DNA of 64,000 bases from assembly GCA_029204225.1 (NCBI GenBank), contig CM055094.1:30003427-30067426 (forward strand). Reading direction: 5' to 3'. The notes beneath the pieces were generated by a model that ran no database searches, was not told where the DNA came from, and was given only the letters and a program-made list of their open reading frames with translations. Shown in pieces: positions 9,330 through 18,965 of the stretch; the stretch's first letter is position 1; every line of letters starts with the position of its first letter. The DNA comes from Diphasiastrum complanatum. Lineage: Eukaryota > Streptophyta > Lycopodiopsida > Lycopodiales > Lycopodiaceae. The position numbers were made by a program, and so were the translations under genes.

Positions 9330-12300
9330 ATGGCATCTATAAATGCATATCTTTTGGATACTAATGAAAGGCTCAACAAAACTAACTATTCCATATGGAA
9401 AGTTAGAATGGAATCTATCATGATCATGCAAGATCTGATGGAAATTGTAAATGGTAAGGAGGGTGAACCTATTCATCCTCAAGAAAAAGCCAAATACATC
9501 AAGAGGTGCAATGTTGTACTACATTGCATAAAAATGAATGTTGAAAATGAACTCTTAAGAGAGGTAGGAGATTGCACTTCAGCTCAAGATGCTTGGGAGA
9601 CTTTGCAAAAGGTCTATGAATCCAAGAACCAAACTAGAATGTTAGCTTTGAAGAATCAAATCTATAGAAGCTATCAAAAGAAAGGAGAGAGTGCACATAC
9701 TTTTGTCCTAAGAGTAAATGAATTGAACAAAGAGCTAGCCTTTATAGGTGACCCTATCAAGGATGAAGAGCTTGTTCAACTCATATTGAATGGACTAAGC
9801 TTTGAATTTGACAATTTGGTTCAGGGATATGCAATTATGGGTAAGCTACCCATACTTGAAGAACTCCAAGGCACACTCATGGCCGAGGAATCAAGAAGGA
9901 GCCAAATGCAAGAGAGGATGGATAGGCTTTCCATCCAAGGTGGAGATGACCAAGCTCTCTTCACCAAAGGCAAAGGCAAGTCCAAAGGCAAAGGATCAAC
10001 ATTCAAGAAGTCTACAAAGCTTGAGGATCAAGAAGGACCCTCAAAGGCATCTCCATCAACCACCAAAGTCAAGAAGGACAAATCAAAGGTGAAGTGCTAC
10101 TATTGTAGCAAGATGGGGCATTATGCCTCGGAATGCTTCAAGAGGAAGCAAGATCAAAGCCAAGCCAACATGAGCAAAAAGGAGGAGGAGGAGAGTTCAC
10201 ATGAGGACTCTCTCATGATGTCCATATTTTCTTCAACAAGCTTCAAAGGAGAAGATCCTTGGTGGATTGACTCGGGTGCTAGTTCACACATGACTAGTAA
10301 AAGGGAGTTTTTCTCTTCTCTCTTATCTTATGATGGACCTATAAAGTCTATCTATACAGCAAATGATGAAGCTTGTAAGATTGAAGGAGTTGGTAGCATT
10401 CCCCTTTGCTTAGGATCTTCCAAAAAGATCAACATAGAAGGTGTTTTGTACATTCCTACAATAACAAAGAATCTACTAAGTGTTGGCCAAATGGTAGACA
10501 ATGGTTTCAATGTTGACTTTGCTTCAAATGAATGTTTCATCAAGAAGAAGGGTAAGATAGTGGCTAAGGGCACTAGACTTGGCAAACTTTATAAGCTGGA
10601 TGCATTTGTGGATACTAATGTTGTCATGTTGGCCAAGAAGAGCAAGATATCTACCTTTACTTTATGGCACAAAAGACTTGGACATGTCAACTCGGGTTCC
10701 ATGGAGGCTATGATCAAGGAGGAGTATGCTTTAGGCCTACCAAGGTCTATTGGGAAGGAAGACAAGGTTTGTGAAGCTTGTGCCTTATGCAAGGCACATA
10801 AGAAGGTGTTTCCTAACTCCATCACAAAGTCATCTCATCCTCTTGAACTCATACACTCGGATGTGCACATTGCTAGCACCAAATCTAATGGAGGTTCATC
10901 CATGTTTTTAACCTTCATTGATGACTACTCAATATATTGTTGGGTGTTCTTACTTTCCTTAAAGTCTCAAGTATTTGATACTTTTGTAAAGTTCAAGTTG
11001 TTTGTGGAAAAGCATCATAATCATAGCATCAAGATTCTTAGAAGTGACAATGGTGGAGAATTCATCTCCAATGAGTTCAAGGCCTTTTGTGAGGAGGAAG
11101 GGATCAAGAAAGAGACTTCTTGTCCTTACACTCCTCAACAAAATGGAGTTGCTGAAAGAAGGAATAGAACATTATGTGAATGCTCTAAGGCTTTAAGATT
11201 AGATGCTTGTTTGCCCAAATCCTTTTGGGGTGAGTCTCTTGTATGTGCAAACTACTTGATGAATAGGGTGTCTTGCAAAGCAATTGAAGGCAAAACTCCT
11301 TATGAGATGTTGTATGGAAAGAAACCCAATCTTAATCACTTGAAAGTTTTTGGGTGTATATGTTATGTGCATGTGCCATTGGAAACAAGAACCAAGGAGG
11401 ATCCATCTTCCACAAGAGGGATCATGCTTGGATATGGAAGCTCAAGCAAGGGCTACAAACTCTATCTCCCATCCTTGAACAAATTTGTTGTTTCAAGGGA
11501 TGTCATCTTTGATGAACATCATATGCATATGCTTGAAGAAGGCTCAAGTGCTCCAACAATCAAGAAGAAGATGGCCGAGGAGCAAGATCTTGGTTTTGAG
11601 GAGGAGCTCATGGAGGAGCAAGCACCAAACCCACCTATCACACCAAGGAGATCTTCAAGGGCAAAAGTGGAGTCATCAAGGCTCACATATCAAGGCAAAG
11701 GACAGCAAGTTGAGGGTATATCATCCACTTCTTATGCTTTATCTAGTTTTGAAGAACCGTCTAATGTTGAAGATGCATTGAACTCCAAAGAATGGTATAA
11801 AGCTATGTTGGATGAGTATGATGCCTTGATTGAGAATGAAACTTGGTTGCTTGTTGAGAGACCTCAAAGGAATGTAATAGGATGCAAGTGGGTCTTCAAG
11901 CTTAAGTTGAATGCAAATGGGAGTGTTAACAAACATAAAGCAAGATTAGTTGCAAAAGGTTATGCTCAAGAGAGAGGGATAGACTATGAGGAAACTTTTG
12001 CACCCGTGGCCAAGATGGTCACAATAAGACTAATCATTGCACTTGCATCACATTTTGGATGGATTCTATGTCAAATGGATGTCTCTAATTCTTTCTTGAA
12101 TGGTTTTTTGGAAGAGGATATCTATATGGAGCAGCCAGAAGGGTTCATCAAGCATGGAATGGAGAACAAAGTATGCCATCTCCAAAGAAGCATCTATGGC
12201 TTGAAGCAAGCCTCAAGATCTTGGAATTCAAGACTACATTGCTATCTTATTTCACTTTCTTTTGTTCAAAGTGAATATGATCCCACTCTTTACATTAAGT

Positions 12301-13298
12301 TTGATGATGTTGGTATTGTACTTTTACTCATTTATGTAGATGACATCATCATTAGTGGAAATAGTGTTGATGGTATTGAAAAAATCAAGATAGATCTATC
12401 CTTAGAGTTCAAGATGGTAGATCTAGGGTGTCTTCACTTCATCTTAGGCATAGAAGTACTTAGAGGGTCTGATTTTATCTTTATAAGTCAAGTAAACTAT
12501 GCTCAAAGTCTTTTGAAGAAGTTTAAGATGGAAGTATGCAAAAGTGTTGACACACCAATGGAGCAAGATGTAAAAGTGCCAAATGAAGATGATGAAAGAT
12601 CCTTCATGGACATCACTTTGTTTAGGCAACTTATAGGTTCCTTAATGTGGATCACTATAACTAGACCAGATCTTAGCTTTAGTGTATGTAGGTTGAGCCA
12701 ATCCATGCAAAAGCCATTGAATATCCATTGGAAAAAGGCTAAGAGGATTCTAAGATACATCTCGGGTACATTGGATTTTGGGATTCTATATAGAGGAGAT
12801 GTGATTAACCTTCATGCATTTAGTGATTCAGATTTTGCAGGGGACAAGAGGGATAGGAAATCAACAAGTGCCTATTCAACTTTCATAGGAGAAGGTGTGG
12901 TTTCATGGCTTTCAAAAAAGCAAGAAACTATATCTCTATCTTCAACCGAGGCCGAGTACAAAGCTTTGACAACCACTACAAAGGAGGTACTTTGGATCAA
13001 GAGATTATTGGTGGAACTAAAGATCATGGATTCAGAGGAGGCACCAATCATCTACAATGACAATATATCAGCCCAACACCTTGCATCTAACCCAATCTTC
13101 CATGCAAGATCTAAGCACATTGAGATATGCCATCACTTTGTGAGAGAAATGGTGCAAGCCAAGGAGATTGCTTTGGAGCATGTTCCAAGCAATGAATGTG
13201 TAGCTGATCTACTTACTAAACCACTTCAAAAGACACCTTTTATGAAGTTCAGATCATCACTTGGAGTGATTAGTAAAGCAATGATTGAACCAAGCTAG
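9330..13298 (+). CDS. Copia Gag-Pol polyprotein, 1,322 aa, intact
   Basis: Single uninterrupted frame. Gag comes first (NYSIWKVRMESI near residue 19, typical UBN2 start), with zinc knuckle C256-C259-H264-C269. Protease has WWIDSGAS with active-site D314. Integrase has the H447/H452/C481/C484 zinc finger and a catalytic triad D511, D573, E609 (35 residues between the last two). Reverse transcriptase has D917 in QMDVSNSFLNG and Y1002-V-D1004-D1005. RNase H has D1166, E1207 and D1244. The protein would be cleaved into structural and enzymatic parts that copy the element RNA in cytoplasmic particles and integrate the cDNA in the nucleus. Small departures from consensus are KQASRSW (usually KQAPRSW) and SNSFLNG (usually NAFLNG). 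Length is normal for plant copia. The ATG follows an 800-bp leader and starts the conserved N-terminus. Confidence 0.95.
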   Translation: MASINAYLLDTNERLNKTNYSIWKVRMESIMIMQDLMEIVNGKEGEPIHPQEKAKYIKRCNVVLHCIKMNVENELLREVGDCTSAQDAWETLQKVYESKNQTRMLALKNQIYRSYQKKGESAHTFVLRVNELNKELAFIGDPIKDEELVQLILNGLSFEFDNLVQGYAIMGKLPILEELQGTLMAEESRRSQMQERMDRLSIQGGDDQALFTKGKGKSKGKGSTFKKSTKLEDQEGPSKASPSTTKVKKDKSKVKCYYCSKMGHYASECFKRKQDQSQANMSKKEEEESSHEDSLMMSIFSSTSFKGEDPWWIDSGASSHMTSKREFFSSLLSYDGPIKSIYTANDEACKIEGVGSIPLCLGSSKKINIEGVLYIPTITKNLLSVGQMVDNGFNVDFASNECFIKKKGKIVAKGTRLGKLYKLDAFVDTNVVMLAKKSKISTFTLWHKRLGHVNSGSMEAMIKEEYALGLPRSIGKEDKVCEACALCKAHKKVFPNSITKSSHPLELIHSDVHIASTKSNGGSSMFLTFIDDYSIYCWVFLLSLKSQVFDTFVKFKLFVEKHHNHSIKILRSDNGGEFISNEFKAFCEEEGIKKETSCPYTPQQNGVAERRNRTLCECSKALRLDACLPKSFWGESLVCANYLMNRVSCKAIEGKTPYEMLYGKKPNLNHLKVFGCICYVHVPLETRTKEDPSSTRGIMLGYGSSSKGYKLYLPSLNKFVVSRDVIFDEHHMHMLEEGSSAPTIKKKMAEEQDLGFEEELMEEQAPNPPITPRRSSRAKVESSRLTYQGKGQQVEGISSTSYALSSFEEPSNVEDALNSKEWYKAMLDEYDALIENETWLLVERPQRNVIGCKWVFKLKLNANGSVNKHKARLVAKGYAQERGIDYEETFAPVAKMVTIRLIIALASHFGWILCQMDVSNSFLNGFLEEDIYMEQPEGFIKHGMENKVCHLQRSIYGLKQASRSWNSRLHCYLISLSFVQSEYDPTLYIKFDDVGIVLLLIYVDDIIISGNSVDGIEKIKIDLSLEFKMVDLGCLHFILGIEVLRGSDFIFISQVNYAQSLLKKFKMEVCKSVDTPMEQDVKVPNEDDERSFMDITLFRQLIGSLMWITITRPDLSFSVCRLSQSMQKPLNIHWKKAKRILRYISGTLDFGILYRGDVINLHAFSDSDFAGDKRDRKSTSAYSTFIGEGVVSWLSKKQETISLSSTEAEYKALTTTTKEVLWIKRLLVELKIMDSEEAPIIYNDNISAQHLASNPIFHARSKHIEICHHFVREMVQAKEIALEHVPSNECVADLLTKPLQKTPFMKFRSSLGVISKAMIEPS

Positions 13299-13303
13299 AT
13301 AGT

Positions 13304-13312
13304 GAGGAGGAG
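13304..13312 (+). promoter_or_regulatory. Element 1 polypurine tract
   Basis: GAGGAGGAG lies directly before the right LTR, the expected plus-strand primer site. Confidence 0.85.
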
Positions 13313-13994
13313 TGTTAAAAATTCACAATTCTAGCTTGACTAGTTTTGGTCATATGACTTGTAAATAGTTAGATGGTCATGATGTGGCTTGTCACACGTG
13401 CCAAATAGCATAGGATTCCATTCATAAGGATGTTCTCAAGTAGACCTAAGTGTTAGAACCTTTGGAATGAGTCCAAATTATGCTTAGATACAAGGGAGAA
13501 AAAATAGGAGCTATTTTTGGTAATTTTTGCATTGTTGAGGGATCTCCAAGATTCCAACCCTAACTTGGTAGGGATGAAAGATCCACCAAAATTAACATTA
13601 GGGATAGGTTTAGGGCTACTCATATCTGCCCAAAACCGTGATGGATCATGTATATATAGGTGATGATATCTCACCAAAATCAATCAAGCAATTTCATGTT
13701 TTTTCTCTGATAATGGTGCAATTGCTCTCTATGTTCATAATTGTTTGAGTACTTGTGATTACTAATGATTATAGGATTGAATGTAGGTCTGGTGTACAGT
13801 ACTCAGACTGTGGGAGGCCGTACTTTCACACGTGTGAAGCCTTCTTCAAGGATTTGGGCCATTTAGTGAGGTTCAAGCATAGATTTTTGATGGATTTTGA
13901 TGGTTCAACTTGTGCTAATCTTATGAAATCATAATCTATTGTTTCCCTCATCATTTCAAGTGTTTTAGGATCCTTATTTGCTGTAATTTCTACA
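13313..13994 (+). repeat. Element 1 right LTR
   Basis: 682 bp, collinear with the left LTR, three base differences seen. It is followed by the target-site repeat GGTT. Confidence 0.95.
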
Positions 13995-15225
<1,231 letters not shown>

Positions 15226-15684
15226 TTATGGTAGGCCTACATGGCTTGCCACATTGCAACCCTCAAGCCTGCATGATCTGCCATGTGGCATACCATTGTC
15301 ATAGGTGTTTTGAAACCTCATGACAAGAAGCATGTCCTTGGGCATCAGTGTCATCCTCTTGCCATGAATGGAACACAGCATCGAATCCTCAAACAATTTT
15401 GTCTGGAAGTCCTCGTATGCAATATGGAGGGCCTCCAATGTAGCGATATTCCATCTCACTGCATAGGGCAGATGCGTGGTCATATCTTGTGTAACCTCCC
15501 TCACAGCCCGGTACAAGGCTGCTTTCAGGATCACAAGTTTGGTGTATCTCTGTAAGGCCCTGATGTCCCTCAACCATGGACGGCGAGGTCTTCCGCGTCT
15601 TTGCAAACGTATGGGTTCAGATGTCTGGGGACGGGATGGTTGAACAAAATGGGTAAGCCTAGCAGTTTGCTTCGTCCGAGCCAT
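15226..15684 (-). CDS. Divergent histone H3 / CENH3-like protein (copy 1)
   Basis: 152 residues from the ATG at 15,684, chosen because it gives the canonical H3 start ARTKQTAR; an in-frame ATG 15 codons upstream is less likely. The histone fold spans residues 36-124: WLRDIRALQRYTKLVI (alpha N), VREVTQD (alpha 1), LFEDSMLCSIHGKR and MTLMPKD (alpha 2, loop 2, alpha 3). A longer loop 1 with RW at 77-78, and DSMLCSIH plus TLM, resemble plant CENH3 rather than canonical H3. The tail is only about 35 residues. K4 is kept, but position 9 is Leu and the K14, K18, K23 and K27 context is absent. Residues 125-152 are encoded by the adjoining satellite, so the original C-terminus is lost. There are no introns. 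It would bind DNA in a nucleosome, possibly at centromeres. It may instead be a decayed retrocopy; expression is unknown. Confidence 0.6.
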   Translation of the reverse strand: MARTKQTARLTHFVQPSRPQTSEPIRLQRRGRPRRPWLRDIRALQRYTKLVILKAALYRAVREVTQDMTTHLPYAVRWNIATLEALHIAYEDFQTKLFEDSMLCSIHGKRMTLMPKDMLLVMRFQNTYDNGMPHGRSCRLEGCNVASHVGLP

Positions 15685-15729
15685 TGAGGCCGGATATCTA
15701 TACCATGCGAGGACAAAGATACTGCACAA

Positions 15730-16015
15730 GAGAGAGCTAAATTATCTCGTGTAATGGCGACACTGAGAACTCTAAGGGTGATATCGCTACAACGCGAGAG
15801 AGTGGCAGAGATAGGCGGGGAGAGGCAGGGGCTTGCATGATGGCGCTACTGGGAAAGTCAGGCTGATATCACTACGACGTGAGAGGGTGTAAGGAATAGG
15901 CTTGGGGACGAGGTCACTCGCATGATGGCGATATCACGAATGCAGGTCGTATGGAAGCAATCAAACATGACAACAAATTACATGAAAACCTATACAATCC
16001 CCGGGAATGGACTTA
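15730..16015. other. Spacer upstream of the H3-like ORF
   Basis: It contains two loosely repeated phrases (GGTGATATCGCTACAACGCGAGAGAGTG near 15,777 and CTGATATCACTACGACGTGAGAGGGTG near 15,862). It is shared with 49,503-49,790. As the 5' side of the minus-strand ORF it could hold a promoter, but I see no clear TATA box. Confidence 0.4.
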
Positions 16016-16019
16016 TATA

Positions 16020-16370
16020 GGAGAAAAAAGTCGACACGTGTGAATTCCAGCGACACGTGGCCCAGTCAATAGCTGACATGTGGAACCACACATTTCTATA
16101 CGCATGTGTGAAACTGCACGTCTGGATCAACACGTGTGGGATCCCATGTGGGGACATGTGGCCGAATGGATCACCGACATGTGTTCTTGCACGTATCGGC
16201 TCGCACGTGTGGTCACGTGGCCCAATCAGTAACTGACGTGTGGGACCACACTTCTGTATCCGCACGTGTGAAACTTGCACATGTGGCCATGTGGTCGAAT
16301 GGTTTGGTGACGTGTGTTCTGGCACGTGTTAGCTCGCACATGTGGGCACGTGGCCGAATGGCAGATTCGC
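16020..16370. repeat. CACGTG/CATGTG-rich array
   Basis: In about 350 bp I count about eight CACGTG hexamers plus many CATGTG and ACGTGTG variants. Phrases such as GCACGTGTGGTCACGTGGCC and GACATGTGTTCTTGCACGT recur at irregular spacing. Related arrays lie at 26,915-27,280 and 49,800-50,096. ORFs on both strands here (His/Thr/Val-rich) are repeat artefacts. Confidence 0.75.
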
Positions 16371-16904
16371 TAAGTTTTGGATTTTCACTCCCTGTAGCTC
16401 TTGTTGTGTGAACCAAATATCATTCCACCTTAAAATCACCTATTCTAGGAACATTGAGTGGTGTGTCGCTCATATGATTCTTAATTATCTCTGGATATTC
16501 TGTTTTACTAAAATCCAAAATAGAATTTCATGATCTTCTTTAAAACCTGTTTGAAACACAAAATCATGAACTATTTTAAGAGAATTGAACTCAGACCTAT
16601 AATAACAAAACAATATTAGCTTAAAACACAAAACCATTAATTCTCGAAATGAATTAGTTGCTAGTACTCAATAGAATAGATTTAAACCTGGAAAGCTGCC
16701 AACCACCAAATATTATTTTTGGACTGCACACTGAAATTAAGACTCTCCGAGTTTATCGTATTGCTTAATGTTCCATTCATAAGTGTAACACTAACCCTTT
16801 CCAGCTTTTGTCCCTTTATTACTTCTGATTCATCTAACTTGGAGAACTAATATCAATTTTTCAACAATTTCGTTTGTGATTCCATAAAACTTTACAATAA
16901 ATCT
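16371..16904. other. Spacer before gene X
   Basis: AT-rich, repeated at 19,130-19,598 and partly at 27,390-27,570. No supportable ORF. Confidence 0.4.
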
Positions 16905-18015
16905 CTATAAATGATTCAGATCTACAAACATATTGTTGGTAGAATCATATGACAAAGTGCCATGTTTTGAGTTATAAATTTCATTGATATGGTAAGGAAT
17001 ACCAATGTTGTTTTGCAAACTCCTGTTTAACACATCCCTCTCTAATTTGATTTGAAAGGGCCGGGGAATAGGAAATTGTTTTATATGTACTTGTCCAAAT
17101 GCCTCTTTGATAATTTTAAACATTGTGTCATATGCATCCCTGCTAATACCAGAATAATCACATGCTCCTTGTATCAATTTTCGGTCAATGATCTTGCTGA
17201 CTTCACCCATAAGGGCCTCTACAATCTTGGGCTCGATTCGAGAATATCGTTGACTTCCAAGTAGACTCGTCGTTGACTTGGCTGTAAGTATTGCACTCAA
17301 AGACTTTCCAATCATGTCCTTGTCTTTCGGATTTTCATTGGTGACTAAAGCTGCTCTGCAAAATAAAAATAAGATTTAGAAAGAAACAATTCACAACCAT
17401 TGATGTGCTAGATGAAACAAAACACATGATTAGTTTAAAACGTAATCCTACTTGAAAGCATATATTCCTTTTTTCCGTTGACCCCCACTTGTTGAGAGCT
17501 CGTCAATACTTTTTAAAATAACTCTTTTTCGCTTATTGTTCAGTATTTTCTTCCGTAGTGTGTTTACTTCTACATTTATTTGACAATATGAGGTACACAA
17601 TGTTTGTACAAATAGTTTCAAATTGTCAGTTTCTTGGTTGAGGTTTAATATAATATCTTGCAAACAAGAATTATCTATCTTCAAGATTTCATTTTCTTCT
17701 TTTGTTTGCAAAAAAAAGTTTCTTTTTCTCGGTAGTCAGTAAGCAAACCATTCAACATATTTTCCAAACAGTGGATTTTTTTCATTGAATAACTAATGCC
17801 ATAACTTTTCAATCTTTCACAATAACCCAATAGACTATTGTGTCCTTCACACAAAAGCAGTATGAGTTGTGTGACCGTTCTAAAATTTGGATGTTGCATT
17901 GAGCTTGGATCGATTGGATACAAACATCCATCAACCCATAGATCACAATGTTTCCTGTCTATATTTAGAAATCTTAATAATCGATAGATTAATCTAGTAG
18001 AAAACCCACTTGTTA
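16905..18015 (-). pseudogene. Gene X, copy 1: unknown protein, weak RIH-associated-domain likeness
   Basis: Two exon segments are joined by a clear GT-AG intron of 96 nt (17,356-17,451). The upstream exon ends GIYAFK and the downstream exon opens AALVTNENPKDKDMIGKSL in the correct phase, ending at a stop at 16,905. The upstream exon reads DLWVDGCLYPIDPSSMQH, NFRTVTQLILLLCEGHN and SLLGYCERLKSYGISYSMKK, then a coiled-coil-like stretch (LQDIILNLNQETDN). LLCEGHN followed by a leucine-rich helix recalls the RIH-associated domain of IP3/ryanodine receptors (LLCENHN). This is a hint only. A segment of about 34 bp near 17,710-17,745, flanked by GCAAA on both sides and absent from block C, shifts the frame, so this copy is broken. 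An acceptor near 18,015 suggests more upstream exons. Confidence 0.5.
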
Positions 18016-18039
18016 TATATCTTGTAAGCTATTAAAACT

Positions 18040-18350
18040 CGTCTTAATTATAAAAAAATTAATAATTGGAAAAGTTTGAAATGACCTTGGCACTCTTTTT
18101 GATCCATCACACTCTTTTTGATCCATGTTTCTTGCTTTATATGCAAAATCAAAGCTTTGCAGTTATGAGCAAAATAAGCAAAATATTTTTTCAATGGACA
18201 TGTGTTGAAATTGCAAATTTTTGAATTGCAAAAGTTTGAGATAATATTGCCGCTCCATTTGATCCAACACACTCCATATTTTTTGAATTTCAAAAATTTA
18301 GATTCACGTTGGCGCTCATTGTGATTTAAAATATTCAAAGTTTCTTGCCA
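18040..18350 (-). other. Leader region between gene Y tail and gene X
   Basis: On the minus strand two diverged copies of a phrase like TGGATCAAA..GAG.G.CAA...CTCAAACTTTT.CAATT lie about 150 bp apart. It is open for 96 codons, but composition and internal repetition argue against coding. It recurs at 20,742, 27,758 and 51,270. Confidence 0.35.
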
Positions 18351-18456
18351 TTATTTCCAGATCGATAAGATTGTTTTTCTTTGATGTGAACGCTTTAGTA
18401 GATGGAAAGAAAACCTTTGATGTGCAATACGATTTGCATTTACATGAGAAGTCATG

Positions 18457-18951
18457 TTAGTTAATGGTAGAAAATAGAATCTTGAAGTATGGACCCCACG
18501 CGTTGCGGCCACCCAACTTCCAGTTAACTACATACGTTACTAGTGAGGTCAAGTCATCGGAGTTGTGCGGGCAGACCAAAAACTCGGTCGGAGTTTTAAA
18601 ATTCGACGATTTTCTCTCTCTTACGTGGCATTTCTTAGACATCCCTTTTGGGCCATGGAACTCCTCGAATGTAAACTCCATATCATTTGAGTCCGTTTCA
18701 TCTGATGAAGCATGACGCTTGGCTTGTATCGATCCTTCGCCTGTGACATAGAGTACATGGGTTTCTTTCTCAATGTAAGCTTCACTAGGTCGACCGTTTG
18801 GTGCTTTGCAGTTGGCCCTTGTGGAGAGAAAGAACTCTTTCTCTTTTGAGAAGCCACTTGCGTGGAATCTGTTGCAATAGGCCTGGAAGTAGAGTTGGTA
18901 TTCTTGGCTGGTTCTGAGGGAGTCTCCCAAGCTTTTATCTGCTAGCATCAA
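18457..18951 (-). pseudogene. Gene Y C-terminal block, truncated copy
   Basis: 164 codons reading LADKSLGDSLRTSQEYQLYF, FHASGFSKEKEFFLSTRANC, PNGRPSEAYIEKETHVLYVT and then an acidic/basic tail (SSDETDSNDMEFTFEEFHG) to a stop at 18,457. The N-terminal blocks are missing because the tandem-duplication breakpoint lies at about 18,965. Family unknown. Confidence 0.5.
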
Positions 18952-18965
18952 GTGGTCTCAAAATC

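Larger units (their letters stand above)
7837..13994 (+). mobile_element. Element 1: complete Ty1/copia LTR retrotransposon
   Basis: Structure: LTR of 682 bp, PBS TGGTATCAGAGC directly after the LTR, leader of about 800 bp, one uninterrupted Gag-Pol ORF, purine tract GAGGAGGAG, and a second 682-bp LTR. Both LTRs begin TGTTA and end CTACA. I count 3 differences between them by eye (near 8,135, 8,148 and 8,245 of the left LTR), so the insertion is young. Domain order (integrase before reverse transcriptase) makes it copia, not gypsy. The element lies inside an old LTR remnant and is absent from the duplicate block. All coding motifs look intact. Confidence 0.95.
16340..18965. repeat. Tandem duplication unit 1 (about 2.69 kb)
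   Basis: Sequence from GGGCACGTGGCCGAATGG onward, holding gene X and the gene Y C-terminal block, is repeated at 18,966-21,660. The offset is 2,694 bp at both gene X exons and 2,693 at gene Y. Copies are nearly identical. Block C carries only one unit. Confidence 0.85.

Noticed and set aside
9802-11936. Secondary ORFs inside the element 1 polyprotein
   Set aside because: Shadows of the 1,322-aa frame.
7837-13994. Element 1 as a caulimovirus or other integrated virus
   Set aside because: LTR pair, PBS, PPT and the integrase-before-RT order are those of a copia retrotransposon; no movement or coat protein is present.
15283-15555. 90-aa plus-strand ORF opposite the H3-like gene (134 aa at 49,056)
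   Set aside because: Antisense shadow of the histone-like frame, with no motif of its own.
15990-16411. 111-aa minus and 91-aa plus ORFs rich in His, Thr and Val (also at 26,929 and 49,763)
   Set aside because: They span the CACGTG array; openness follows from the repeat motif itself and both strands are open together.
18048-18338. 96-aa ORF upstream of gene X as a separate gene
   Set aside because: AT-rich, internally repetitive, altered by indels among its four copies and without recognisable motifs.
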